From NCBI GenBank assembly GCA_021299265.1, contig JAJTGP010000046.1, positions 1 to 46,479 of the forward strand: a stretch of DNA of 46,479 nucleotides, in the 5' to 3' direction. Each line of letters opens with the position of its first letter. Within the stretch, counting starts at the first letter, position 1. Position numbers and translations under genes: made by a program. Source of the stretch: Hyphomonadaceae bacterium (GTDB taxonomy: Bacteria > Pseudomonadota > Alphaproteobacteria > Caulobacterales > Aquidulcibacteraceae). Below are positions 29,167-39,933 of the stretch, one piece after another. The notes beneath the pieces are model-generated. The model was not told where the DNA came from. It saw nothing but the letters and a program-made list of their open reading frames with translations, and did no database searches.

Positions 29167-30057
29167 ATGAGCCGCCTTTTCGACAATTATGTGATGGTTG
29201 ACTGGTCGGCTGCGGCCAAACCTGCGACTGGGGCGGATTCCATTTGGATCGGCACGCTACGTCGCGACGTGCGCCTGCAATTGCGCTTTGAAGCGCAAAA
29301 TCCACCGACCCGCAAAGCTGCATTGGAAGCAATCACTGGCCTATTGGCAGAGTTTGATAAGCGCGGCGACCGCACATTGATCGGCTTTGACTTTCCCTTT
29401 GGCTATCCACAGGGGACTTCGGCTGCCCTGAAGTTTGAGGGCGCCCCTTGGCTCACTATGCAGGCTTTCTTAACCAAGGAAATCAAGGACAAGCCAGATA
29501 ATGCGAATAATCGCTTCCAAGTGGCGGCGATGATGAACCGCCTGATTTCGGGTGGGCCATTCCCATTCTGGGGGTGTCCACCACGCGACGTGTTGACGAC
29601 GTTGCAATCGAAGAAAACTCGCCCACATGGCCCAGGCGATCTGCCAGAGCATCGTCTAGCTGAGCAAGCCGCAAAGGGCGCGAGTCCGATCTGGAAGCTT
29701 TATACGGCAGGTTCTGTAGGCTCGCAGGCTTTAATGGGAATTCCGGTCGTCAAGAAGCTGCGCGATGCCCGGGCAGATGCGCGAATTTGGCCTTTTGAAA
29801 CCGGCTACAAGCCTTTATCGCGCGAGGACCTAGATAGGGTCAAAATCGTGATGGCAGAAATCTATCCCTCCATCGTCAAATCGACACCTGCCGTTGGCGA
29901 GGTGAAGGACTTGGCACAAGTGCGCGCGATTGCCGAACATTTCGCGGCCTTGGATGAGGCTGGAAAACTAGCCGCTGCCTTCGGCCCCGCTAAAGGCCTG
30001 ACCGACGCGCAAATTGAGACGATTGAGCAAGAAGAAGGCTGGATCTTGGGTGTTTAG
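29167..30057 (+). CDS. DUF429-like protein (related genes are sometimes annotated as molybdopterin-guanine dinucleotide synthesis)
   Basis: MVDWSAAAKPATGADSIWIG; LIGFDFPFGYP; PFWGCPPRDV; recalled family resemblance only. Confidence 0.5.
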   Translation: MSRLFDNYVMVDWSAAAKPATGADSIWIGTLRRDVRLQLRFEAQNPPTRKAALEAITGLLAEFDKRGDRTLIGFDFPFGYPQGTSAALKFEGAPWLTMQAFLTKEIKDKPDNANNRFQVAAMMNRLISGGPFPFWGCPPRDVLTTLQSKKTRPHGPGDLPEHRLAEQAAKGASPIWKLYTAGSVGSQALMGIPVVKKLRDARADARIWPFETGYKPLSREDLDRVKIVMAEIYPSIVKSTPAVGEVKDLAQVRAIAEHFAALDEAGKLAAAFGPAKGLTDAQIETIEQEEGWILGV

Positions 30058-30072
30058 CCCGCCCAGCCGGCT

Positions 30073-30318
30073 TTAGCGGCGCAGGACCCAGCCAATAACC
30101 GCACCGCCGACAACTGATGCGCCGGCATAAAGGGTCCAGTGCGCGGGTTCGCCTTGGCTGAACAACGCAAAGATCGCGATTGGCAAAAGTGCAGCCGACG
30201 TGCCGAGCAGACCTAAAAAGGCCGTCGCTCCTGCCGTACGTAATTGCCGCTTGCCAAAAGTGCGCACGTGATCCTCCCAACCTGTGCCGAAACCGTACAG
30301 GTGGGTGAAAGACCGCAA
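30073..30318 (-). CDS. Small hypothetical membrane protein
   Basis: 81-aa ORF with two hydrophobic segments. Confidence 0.5.
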   Translation of the reverse strand: MRSFTHLYGFGTGWEDHVRTFGKRQLRTAGATAFLGLLGTSAALLPIAIFALFSQGEPAHWTLYAGASVVGGAVIGWVLRR

Positions 30319-30366
30319 GATTGAGACCAGCGCAAATGCCCCAGTCGCTGTTTATGGGGATAAGGT

Positions 30367-31743
30367 CTAATTAGCTTGGGGATCGACTGCTTTTGCGGCC
30401 TCAGTCGAGGAGATCGGGCCTAACACCAAGAGGCGCAGAACCAAAATACCCGCTGAAACGATGCTGGCAAGCGCGACTGCTTCAACAAGGCCTCGTGCGC
30501 CACGTTCGAAATGAATACAAAACAGCCAGCCCAAGGGCGACATAACCAGCACATATGAGACAAAATGGCTCATTGTGGGAAACCAAGGCTTGCCAAGGGC
30601 GCGCAGGGCTTGGGCTGCCACGACTTGTAAGAAGTCGGGTACGGCCATCAACCAGACAAGTCCAACCAATACCGCGCCATAGGCCATCAGGCTCGGGTCG
30701 GTTGTAAATGCGCTCGCGATTGGTTTTGCGGCAACCCACGTTACCACGGAGAACAAAGCTGCATAAATTCCAGATAGGCCAAGGCCCATCCAAGCGATCT
30801 TGCGCGCACCTACCAGATCGCCTGCGCCACGCGCGTTAGAGGCGATCACAGCGGTTGCAGAGGCAATCCCCATGGCCGGCATAAAGCCAATCGACATGAT
30901 ATTCATCACAATGTTGAACGCCCCGACTTGGACGACACCGGCAAGGCCCGCAATGATGGTGAGGATGTTGAAGGAACCTGCCTCCAAAATCCCGCTACCC
31001 GCCGCTGACAAACCGATGGAGACTTGCTCTTTCGCCTCACCCGGTGCGGCGCGGGTGGTAAAGTCTAGAAAGCCAAACTGCTTGGCGTCAGGCATATTCA
31101 ACAGCCAGATCATTGCCCCTACGGCCAAAAACAGCCTCGCGCCCAACGTACTCCAAGCAGCACCATCAGCACCTTGAAGTGGCACGAGATAAGTCGCCAA
31201 AGCCAGATTGACCACATTCGCTCCCACCATTAGGGCAAGCGCAACCCGTGGCCGGGATAATGCTTCTAAGGTTTTTGCACAGGTCAGATAAATCGCGTTT
31301 GGTAACAGGCTGAGGCCCAAAATAGCCGCGCATGATGCAGCCCCCTTGGCCAGATCCGGCTGTTGGCCTAAGTGGTTGAGTGCCCAAAGCGCCCCAAAGT
31401 GCAGCACAAGGGCAAGCACAAAACCCATAGCGATCGAGGTTACAATACCACGCCGCCAAATCAAGCCAATGGAGCGCGGGTTATTCTCGCCATAGCGGCG
31501 CGCGGCCAACACTTGTACGCCCACTAACAGCCCGATGGTCGCGACCAGCGCCGTGCCATTCAGGCTCCACGCCAAAGCGAGTTCTGCCAGCTCTGTCGCA
31601 GAATGGCGGCCAACCAGAATGGAATCGACCAAGCCCATCAACATGACAAGCACATTCGATCCCGCTACGGGTCCGGCTAATAAAAGGAGCTTTTTCAACA
31701 GCCCACCTTGCGGCAGAACTGCCGCGTCGGGGGCAGAAGTCAT
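30367..31743 (-). CDS. MATE family efflux transporter
   Basis: 12-TM-like pattern; GPVAGSNVLVMLMGLVDSILVGRHSATELAELALAWSL. Confidence 0.93.
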   Translation of the reverse strand: MTSAPDAAVLPQGGLLKKLLLLAGPVAGSNVLVMLMGLVDSILVGRHSATELAELALAWSLNGTALVATIGLLVGVQVLAARRYGENNPRSIGLIWRRGIVTSIAMGFVLALVLHFGALWALNHLGQQPDLAKGAASCAAILGLSLLPNAIYLTCAKTLEALSRPRVALALMVGANVVNLALATYLVPLQGADGAAWSTLGARLFLAVGAMIWLLNMPDAKQFGFLDFTTRAAPGEAKEQVSIGLSAAGSGILEAGSFNILTIIAGLAGVVQVGAFNIVMNIMSIGFMPAMGIASATAVIASNARGAGDLVGARKIAWMGLGLSGIYAALFSVVTWVAAKPIASAFTTDPSLMAYGAVLVGLVWLMAVPDFLQVVAAQALRALGKPWFPTMSHFVSYVLVMSPLGWLFCIHFERGARGLVEAVALASIVSAGILVLRLLVLGPISSTEAAKAVDPQAN

Positions 31744-31746
31744 GGT

Positions 31747-32040
31747 TTACCGGCGTCCTGACACCATTTTCGAGCGCGCCCACTGACGGCACTCGTCAGC
31801 GACCTCGAAGGCAGAGCGAATTTGCGCTTCACCTGGCATTTGCGGATCAATATGGGTTGCAGCGTCTACCGCCTGCTTAAAGGCAATCTCGGCCGCGCCA
31901 ATCTGGCCCGACCGCAGATAGGCCCATGCCTCGACCAAGGATGGGGCAATTGGATCACGTGCCAAAAGCGTGAAAAACGGTTCGTCGGTTTCGGCCTTGG
32001 AATAGGCGTCAAACTGGCTTGGCTCGGTCTTGCTGCTCAT
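31747..32040 (-). CDS. Conserved hypothetical protein
   Basis: 97-aa ORF directly upstream of the MATE gene in the same orientation. Confidence 0.55.
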   Translation of the reverse strand: MSSKTEPSQFDAYSKAETDEPFFTLLARDPIAPSLVEAWAYLRSGQIGAAEIAFKQAVDAATHIDPQMPGEAQIRSAFEVADECRQWARSKMVSGRR

Positions 32041-32111
32041 GGGTGCTTCCTATGTGGTTGGGAGACCATAGCAAGCCGCCCAAGATAAGAAAGGGGGCCG
32101 ATGTGGGAGAG

Positions 32112-32777
32112 ATGCGAATTCTTGAGCGAATCCGCCATAGTGTTGCAGCGATGCCCGACCTGACCCTTGAAACAGCCTATGCCAAACAGCTGCGCGTGCC
32201 GCTTGAAGCGGTTTGTGGCATTGATGAAGCCGGACGCGGACCGTGGGCCGGCCCCGTATCGGCGGCTGCGGTCATCCTCAACCCCAAACACCTACCTAAG
32301 GGCATTGATGATTCTAAGCGCTTAACCCACGCCCAGCGCGAAGCCCTGTTCGATGTGATTCAAGACCAAGCCCTCGCCAGTTCCCTTGCGATGATCTCTG
32401 CGCAAGAAATTGATTCTACAAATATTCTAAAGGCTACTTTGAAGGCGATGGCGATGGCGGCTCAAGGGCTAAACCAAGTACCCAGTCTCGCGCTCGTGGA
32501 TGGGAATCGGACACCAGACCTAATCTGCCCTGCGTTTTGCGTGGTCGGCGGCGATCATCTTTCGCTGTCCATCGCAGCCGCCTCCATTCTGGCCAAGGTC
32601 GCACGCGACCGCTTGATGGCCGAGGCGGACGATCTCTATCCGGGCTATGGCTTTGCCCAGCACAAGGGCTATGGCACCAAAGCCCATCAAGACGCTTTGG
32701 CGCGCTTAGGCCCCTCCCCGATCCACCGGCTAAGTTACAAGCCCGTCGCAAAAGTGCTGCAGTCCTTCCAGGATTAA
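32112..32777 (+). CDS. rnhB: Ribonuclease HII
   Basis: VCGIDEAGRGPWAGPVSAAAVIL; GIDDSKRLTHAQREALF; ASILAKVARDRLM; GYGFAQHKGYGTKAHQDAL. Start 32112 or 32151. Confidence 0.95.
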   Translation: MRILERIRHSVAAMPDLTLETAYAKQLRVPLEAVCGIDEAGRGPWAGPVSAAAVILNPKHLPKGIDDSKRLTHAQREALFDVIQDQALASSLAMISAQEIDSTNILKATLKAMAMAAQGLNQVPSLALVDGNRTPDLICPAFCVVGGDHLSLSIAAASILAKVARDRLMAEADDLYPGYGFAQHKGYGTKAHQDALARLGPSPIHRLSYKPVAKVLQSFQD

Positions 32778-32866
32778 ACTTCTGCAATGTGGCGACAGCG
32801 TCAGACGGAATTGCGCCCATCGCTGCGTTTCTCATCTCGACGGGACCCAACCGATGGAGATGTAAC

Positions 32867-33289
32867 ATGAAACCTATTCCTAGCTTGCTTGCGGCTGCCG
32901 CTGCCCTCGTCCTACTGGCCGGTGCCGGTGCCCCTGCCTTTGCCAAGGATCGCGACAATAATCCCCCTGGTCGCGCTGGCGGTCCCGGCACCAATTGGGA
33001 AAACCCACCAGCCCCGCGCGGTGGCCCCGGCACGTCGCCCGATCGCTACTACCGTCACAATGGCATACGCTATGCCTTCGCGCCGCATAATCATGGCTAT
33101 TATTACAATGCCCATTTTGGCTATTGGCACCCGACTTTTGGGTTCTGGAACCAAAAGTCCCGCTGCTGGCTCGACAATGACAACAATCCGCCAAGCCCTG
33201 TCGGTGGTCGCGGTACAAATTGGGAAAACCCACCAGGTATCCGTGGTGGCCCAGGTGCCTCGCCTGACCGCTATGGCAAATGCCGCTAG
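32867..33289 (+). CDS. Secreted repeat protein of unknown function (NPP-x3-GG-x-G repeats)
   Basis: Signal peptide MKPIPSLLAAAAALVLLAGAGAPAFA followed by repeat - Tyr/His-rich core - repeat. ORF-track start (32537) rejected because it runs through rnhB. Confidence 0.75.
   Translation: MKPIPSLLAAAAALVLLAGAGAPAFAKDRDNNPPGRAGGPGTNWENPPAPRGGPGTSPDRYYRHNGIRYAFAPHNHGYYYNAHFGYWHPTFGFWNQKSRCWLDNDNNPPSPVGGRGTNWENPPGIRGGPGASPDRYGKCR
32948..33049 (+). repeat. 34-aa repeat unit 1
   Basis: DRDNNPPGRAGGPGTNWENPPAPRGGPGTSPDRY. Confidence 0.85.
33173..33274 (+). repeat. 34-aa repeat unit 2
   Basis: DNDNNPPSPVGGRGTNWENPPGIRGGPGASPDRY; 26 of 34 residues identical to unit 1. Confidence 0.85.
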
Positions 33290-33359
33290 TTTAGGACGTG
33301 GCTATCAAATTGGCCCGTCTTAACAAGGGGTCGCGCAAGCCCTGAAGCGACCCCCGAGC

Positions 33360-34592
<1,233 letters not shown>

Positions 34593-34632
34593 AGCCGCCA
34601 AATCCCACCAGAACCGTTGAGAACCCGCGACT

Positions 34633-34651
34633 GGCCGCTTTAAAAGCGGCC
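34633..34651 (+). terminator. Hairpin downstream of ccrM
   Basis: GGCCGCTT-TAA-AAGCGGCC; weak T-tract. Confidence 0.45.
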
Positions 34652-34717
34652 CGTTTGCACGCAATTGAGATGTCCATTTTAGCGCAATGATAACCTCAGG
34701 GTCGTATACAGCGGGTA

Positions 34718-36643
34718 ATGAACCTCAGTGCCGTAACCCCTCGAGCATTTAATCTGACGGCCAGCCTGACGGTTGCTGTTGCTGCCTTTCTGGCACCAAT
34801 AGCGCTTCTGCTTGTCTTGTTTTTGCAAGAGCAGCAAAAGGCCATCGACTTTGCAAGCAAGGAACTCCTCGGCGTTGAAATGGCCAAGGCTATCAACGAT
34901 GCCGACATCAGCATTGGCCAAGCGATGTTTCAGTCTGAGACCAGCGGCGCGCTAACCTCGCAACTTTTCACATCCGTTTCAGACCTCAAACTCGCTCAAG
35001 GCCGATTTGGCGCAGCGTTTTCCACCGAGGCCACGGTCGCACAAGTTTCTGAGGATTTGCTAGAAATTGCTGGAAGCGGCAGAGCCGAAATTGGTGCCGT
35101 CAACACCATTCGCGCAAAATTGCGGACACTGACAGGACAAGTTGGCGATGCATCTAACCTGATCCTCGATCCAGAACTTGATTCCTATTATCTCATGGAC
35201 TTGCTGATTGTCCGCTTTCCTGAGACGCAAGCGATCCTGGATTCCAAAGCCGCAGCGATGGGCTATTTCAGGAGCGAGGACAAATCCAACGTTACCACAG
35301 ACGGCAACGAGCTTTTGCGACTGAGTGGTGGTTATCGCGTGGCGATCGACCAGTTGGAGGATTCGGCGTCTTCAGCACTTCGCCACTCTCGTCGAGCCGA
35401 TCGGCTTGGCATTTTCCAAAGTGAGTTTGCCGAAGGTATTCGTGCGCTCGACCGCTTGGATACCTATACCCGTCGCCTATCGGTTGGAAGCGAGACCTTT
35501 GAGCCAAAGGTTGCTGCCTCACTGGAGTGGCAAGCGCGCAAGCAGTTTCATGACGTTAGCCTGATCGTTGCAACCGAGCTATCCAGCCTGTTACAAGAGC
35601 GTATTGACCGCCTCGAGTCTGCGCGCAGCCAATCGCTTTTGGCCACTTCAATCCTGTTTGGTGTGGCGCTTGTCTTTGTGTTCGCTTTCCTGCGCTTCCG
35701 TGTGACTAAGCCACTGACCCTTCTAACCCAAGTCGCCGAACGATTTGTTGCGGGCGATCTGAGCGAGAAAACGCCGTTGCAAGGGCGTGCGGATGAAGTG
35801 GGTGCCCTCGCCCGCGCATTTGAGCGATTGCGTATTGATGCTGCTGGGCGGCTTGAAGCCGAAGCCGAGCGGGCAAGCGCTGTAGCGGCCAACAAAGCGA
35901 AGTCGGCATTCTTGGCTATCATGAGCCATGAGTTGCGTACGCCGCTGAATGCCGTCATCGGCTATGCCGAAATCCTGGAAGAAGATCTTCAAGGCACCAA
36001 CCAAGCACAAAGCCGCGCCGATGCAGAGCGGATAAAAGCTGCGGGCACGCATTTGCTGGGCGTCATCAACCAGATTCTAGACTTGTCGAAGATTGAAGCG
36101 GGCTCCATGGAGACCGAGGCAATTCCCTATTCGCCTGCGTCCATACTCCAAGAAATCGCCGACACCATTCGCCCGATCCTTGAAGTTAACAACAATGTGC
36201 TCGCCGTCCAGTCTGCACCGATTATGAATGCCTATGGCGACCCAATGCGATTGCGGCAATGTCTGTATAATCTAGCTTCCAATGCAGCCAAGTTCACCAG
36301 CAGCGGCATCGTCTCTCTAGAACTCAAGCAGCGCGGGGATCATTTGCTGTTTCAGGTGAAGGATAATGGGATTGGGATGACGGCAGAACAATTGACGCGC
36401 ATCTTTGATCCCTTTGTGCAGGCCGATGACTCTACCACTCGCAAATTCGGCGGCACGGGCCTCGGTTTGGCAATCACTCGCAAGCTTGCTCGCCTCATGG
36501 GTGGCGATGTGACCGTCAGCAGTGAGACCAATATTGGCTCGATGTTTGAGCTGACCATCTTGCAATATGATGAGGCCCATCGCGCGGCTGAACCAATCCT
36601 TGAACCTGACGCGAAGCCAGAGGGTCGGTCGTTAGCCGCTTAA
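34718..36643 (+). CDS. Membrane-bound sensor histidine kinase with HAMP domain
   Basis: Two TM segments, HAMP ([43 protein letters not shown]), H-box [21 protein letters not shown] boxes [29 protein letters not shown]. Confidence 0.95.
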   Translation: MNLSAVTPRAFNLTASLTVAVAAFLAPIALLLVLFLQEQQKAIDFASKELLGVEMAKAINDADISIGQAMFQSETSGALTSQLFTSVSDLKLAQGRFGAAFSTEATVAQVSEDLLEIAGSGRAEIGAVNTIRAKLRTLTGQVGDASNLILDPELDSYYLMDLLIVRFPETQAILDSKAAAMGYFRSEDKSNVTTDGNELLRLSGGYRVAIDQLEDSASSALRHSRRADRLGIFQSEFAEGIRALDRLDTYTRRLSVGSETFEPKVAASLEWQARKQFHDVSLIVATELSSLLQERIDRLESARSQSLLATSILFGVALVFVFAFLRFRVTKPLTLLTQVAERFVAGDLSEKTPLQGRADEVGALARAFERLRIDAAGRLEAEAERASAVAANKAKSAFLAIMSHELRTPLNAVIGYAEILEEDLQGTNQAQSRADAERIKAAGTHLLGVINQILDLSKIEAGSMETEAIPYSPASILQEIADTIRPILEVNNNVLAVQSAPIMNAYGDPMRLRQCLYNLASNAAKFTSSGIVSLELKQRGDHLLFQVKDNGIGMTAEQLTRIFDPFVQADDSTTRKFGGTGLGLAITRKLARLMGGDVTVSSETNIGSMFELTILQYDEAHRAAEPILEPDAKPEGRSLAA

Positions 36644-36647
36644 GCGG

Positions 36648-37733
36648 TTAAGCCGCCGCCAAGCCTAATTGTCCCGATGCGACAATTTTCTGCATCAAAC
36701 TGGGCAAAGCTGCCGTGCCCAATTCCCCTAGTGCCAAATGAAGATAACCAACCACGTTCTGGACTTGGGCGTGACTGGCCGCAAAGACCTGCATCCGCAG
36801 TTCAAAATGGGTGAAGACGTGGCGCACAGGCTCGCACGCTTGCCAGTCTGTTTTCGTTGGAAATCCGTCCATGACGCACGCAGAGGGTTCATAAGGTGTA
36901 TCGCGCCACGAAAGGTTCGGGACCTCCAGCATGCCACCCAACAGACCTTCATTTGGCCGGCGTCGGACCAAGATGCCGCCAGGATCTTGATGCACAAAAG
37001 CAACGCCATAGCGCACAGGCTTTGGCTTTTTCGCTTTCTTTTTCGGATAGTCGGCCGCAACACCCTGTGCGAACCCGGCACAACTCTCGGACCAAGGACA
37101 AAGCCCGCAGGAAGGGTTGCGTGGGGTACAGATGGTGGCGCCCAAGTCCATCAGCGCTTGAGCGAAATCGCCAGGTCTGTGGGTGTCCTCTAGCTTTGCA
37201 GCAGCATCGCGAAAAACAGGCTTGCCGGCAGGCAAAGCCGCCTCAATCAACCAAAGACGTGAGAGGACCCGTTCAACATTTCCGTCGACCGGCACGTGGG
37301 GCAGGTCAAAGGCAATGGCCGCTACCGCCGCCGCGGTATAAGGGCCAATGCCTTTGACCATCAGCAAGTCAGCTAGAGAAGTCGGAAACCCGCCTAAAGA
37401 TGCAACCCCTTTAGCGCCTGCATGCAGATTGCGCGCGCGGGCGTAATAGCCCAGCCCAGCCCACAACCCCAAAACATCGTCCAAGGGCGCAGCGGCCAGA
37501 TCTCCCAAGCGTGGATAGCGGATCAAGAAAGCCTCGAAATAAGGCTTTACCGTAACAACCCCGGTCTGTTGCAACATGATTTCTGATAGCCACACATGAT
37601 AGGGATCAGGGCGTCGGCCCGCTTTGCCCTCTGCTGGCGGCACGCGCCATGGGAGCTGACGTGCGTGGGCATCATACCAATCCAGCAATTGGTGCCTTAA
37701 GTCTTCAAGTGCGTTAGAAGCGGGCGTGTGCAT
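36648..37733 (-). CDS. mutY: A/G-specific adenine glycosylase
   Basis: LPWRVPP, SEIMLQQTGVVTVKPYFEAFLIRYP, VKGIGPYTAAAVAAIAFDLPHVPVDGNVERVLSRL, CTPRNPSCGLCPWSESC (FeS). Confidence 0.95.
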   Translation of the reverse strand: MHTPASNALEDLRHQLLDWYDAHARQLPWRVPPAEGKAGRRPDPYHVWLSEIMLQQTGVVTVKPYFEAFLIRYPRLGDLAAAPLDDVLGLWAGLGYYARARNLHAGAKGVASLGGFPTSLADLLMVKGIGPYTAAAVAAIAFDLPHVPVDGNVERVLSRLWLIEAALPAGKPVFRDAAAKLEDTHRPGDFAQALMDLGATICTPRNPSCGLCPWSESCAGFAQGVAADYPKKKAKKPKPVRYGVAFVHQDPGGILVRRRPNEGLLGGMLEVPNLSWRDTPYEPSACVMDGFPTKTDWQACEPVRHVFTHFELRMQVFAASHAQVQNVVGYLHLALGELGTAALPSLMQKIVASGQLGLAAA

Positions 37734-37810
37734 GTGCTGTCCCTAGCCGCTTCGCGTCTCAAATACATCAGGGCCTCGCAGATCAGCACCGAATAGGGTA
37801 AGCATCGATC

Positions 37811-38353
37811 ATGGCGGAACCAACTTCACCTGACGGCGAACAGACCGGCTTTGACGCGCAGTTAGAGGTCGCAGCAGCCGCTTGGTTATCGCAGCGGCGC
37901 GGCAAACCCGTTTGGTTAGGCCCGCCGCCAGTGGCACGCCTCATTGCCAATTTAGTTCCCCAAGATCAGCGCAAAGCCGGCATGACCGCGCGCGAGCTTC
38001 AAGGGCGGTGGGCTGAGATTGTGGGAGACAAGATTGCCACCATTTGCCAGCCCGATCAGATCAAGGGCGAAACGCTGGTGCTAAAAGTGGTAGCAGCAGC
38101 AGCACCTTTGCTTTCCATGCGATCAAACGAGATTGTTGGGCTTGTTCGGCTCGCCGGGGCCAGTAAGATCAAGAAGTTGTCTTTGGTTCGTGCGCCTCTC
38201 AAACAAGCAATGAAGGCACCGGCTTCGACAACAAAACGAAAATTGAACGCCACTGAGCAGCGAAAACTGGATGAACAGCTTGAACAGGTGACCCAACCAA
38301 GCTTGAAAGCAGCCTTGACTCGGTTGGCCGAAGCCACCGCATCTATCGACTAA
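37811..38353 (+). CDS. DUF721 domain-containing (DciA-like) protein
   Basis: ELQGRWAEIVGDKIATICQPDQIKGETLVLKVVAAAAPLLSMRSNEIVGLV. Confidence 0.8.
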   Translation: MAEPTSPDGEQTGFDAQLEVAAAAWLSQRRGKPVWLGPPPVARLIANLVPQDQRKAGMTARELQGRWAEIVGDKIATICQPDQIKGETLVLKVVAAAAPLLSMRSNEIVGLVRLAGASKIKKLSLVRAPLKQAMKAPASTTKRKLNATEQRKLDEQLEQVTQPSLKAALTRLAEATASID

Positions 38354-38436
38354 GGGATGACCTTGCCCGATAAAGGCACATAGGATGACAATGCGGCCTC
38401 GCCTCCACGCGATGCAGGCGCAATAGGAGTGACCAG

Positions 38437-39117
38437 ATGTCTATTCAGTTCCGCACTTTTGGTTTTGCAGCCAAACTCGCCTTCGTTGCCACTGCCTTGG
38501 CGTTGAGCGCTTGTAGCCCGTCGACTGGCGGCAAGTCTGGGGGTGCCCCCAGCAGTGCGCTTGAGAATGCCACCGATTTTCCAATGGGCTCCAAGGATGC
38601 CAAAGTGGTGATGATTGAATATGCGTCGATCACTTGCCCACATTGCGCTAATTTCCACACCAATGTGTTGCCCACAATCAAGGAAAAATACATCACGCCA
38701 GGTAAGGTGCGTTATGTGTTCCGCGAATTCCCGACCATGCCTGTCGAACTGGCAACCGCTGGCCATTTGTTGGCGCGCTGTGCGGGTGGTGAAAAGCGCG
38801 ACCAAGTGATCGATGTCCTGATGCGTGGGCAAAGTGATCTTGTCACGCAAGCCCAAGGCCCATCGGGTGCCAAGCAAGCCCTGTTAAACGTAGCGGTTTC
38901 CGTCGGGATGAATGAAGGCCAATTTGACGCCTGTATGGCCAATCAAGATCAACTCAAAATCTTGGTGGAAGTGCAAGAAGGCGGCGTTAAAGCTGGCGTT
39001 CAGGGCACTCCAGCCATCTTTATCAATGGCGAGAAGTTCGAAGGGCCAGGCGGTCGTGAAATGACTGCTGACGATGTCAGCAAGGCTCTTGATGCAGCTC
39101 TGGCCAAAGCAAAATAA
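38437..39117 (+). CDS. DsbA-family thiol:disulfide interchange lipoprotein
   Basis: Lipobox-like ALALSACSPS; thioredoxin-fold active site SITCPHCANFH; GVQGTPAIFINGEKFEG. Confidence 0.9.
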   Translation: MSIQFRTFGFAAKLAFVATALALSACSPSTGGKSGGAPSSALENATDFPMGSKDAKVVMIEYASITCPHCANFHTNVLPTIKEKYITPGKVRYVFREFPTMPVELATAGHLLARCAGGEKRDQVIDVLMRGQSDLVTQAQGPSGAKQALLNVAVSVGMNEGQFDACMANQDQLKILVEVQEGGVKAGVQGTPAIFINGEKFEGPGGREMTADDVSKALDAALAKAK

Positions 39118-39129
39118 GGTCATACGCTG

Positions 39130-39933
39130 TTGCTTAAACGCCGCCCGTTGCTAGACTTTTGTCGTGCTGCCACTTGGCATGCTCGGGCGGCTGCTTGCCT
39201 GCTGGCAAGTCTACTAGCGCTGACGGCGGCAGGCGGTTTCGCTGCGGCCAAGGAAAAGCCAAAAGCGCCATCGGCTGCAGCCAAGGCACCTACCGTTCCA
39301 GCCCCGGTTGCGGATTGGCCTTTGGGGTCCGAGCGGGCGCAAGTGACCCTTCTTGAGTATGGCAGCTTGACCTGTTCCCATTGCGCAGACTTCAACAATA
39401 ATGTGCTTCCAGGCATAAAGGAAAAATATGTCGACACGGGCCGCGTGCGATATGTATTTCGTGCCTTTCCAACTCCGCCAATGGGCTTGTCCTATCCCAT
39501 GCATAGTCTGGCGCGATGTGCTGGGCCCAAGGGCTATCACCGCGTACTGGATGCTTTCTTTCAAAAGCAACGCCAAATCTTTGACGCCGCCCAGCAAGGA
39601 AACGGTGCGAAGGATGCGGTCTATTCTGTCTTCACGGAAGCAAGCGGCATGAATGCAGCCCAAGCAGACATCTGTTTGCGCAACAAGTCTTTTGCCGAAG
39701 CCGTCAATCAGCAATCCTTGAAGGGGGAAGAGATGGGGGTTGAGGGCACCCCAACCCTATTCATCCAGACGTCTAAAGGCGTCACGCTTATTCAGCCACC
39801 CTACGATGCAGAAAGCGTGGGTCGTGCTTTAGATGAGGCGATCGCTACCTTGCCACCGCCTTCGGTTGCCCGACCTGCTAAGGCAAAGACCAAAACAGAA
39901 GTCAAAGCAAAGCCCAAGGCCAAAAAGCCATGA
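39130..39933 (+). CDS. DsbA-family thioredoxin-fold protein (second copy)
   Basis: SLTCSHCADFNNNVLPGIKEKYVDTGRVRYVFRAFP; GVEGTPTLFIQ; Lys/Ala/Pro-rich C-terminal tail KAKTKTEVKAKPKAKKP. TTG start. Confidence 0.88.
   Translation: MLKRRPLLDFCRAATWHARAAACLLASLLALTAAGGFAAAKEKPKAPSAAAKAPTVPAPVADWPLGSERAQVTLLEYGSLTCSHCADFNNNVLPGIKEKYVDTGRVRYVFRAFPTPPMGLSYPMHSLARCAGPKGYHRVLDAFFQKQRQIFDAAQQGNGAKDAVYSVFTEASGMNAAQADICLRNKSFAEAVNQQSLKGEEMGVEGTPTLFIQTSKGVTLIQPPYDAESVGRALDEAIATLPPPSVARPAKAKTKTEVKAKPKAKKP

Noticed and set aside
32434-33033. 199-aa minus-strand ORF across rnhB and the repeat protein
   Set aside because: Low-complexity Pro/Gly/Ser/Arg translation generated by the repeat gene in reverse.
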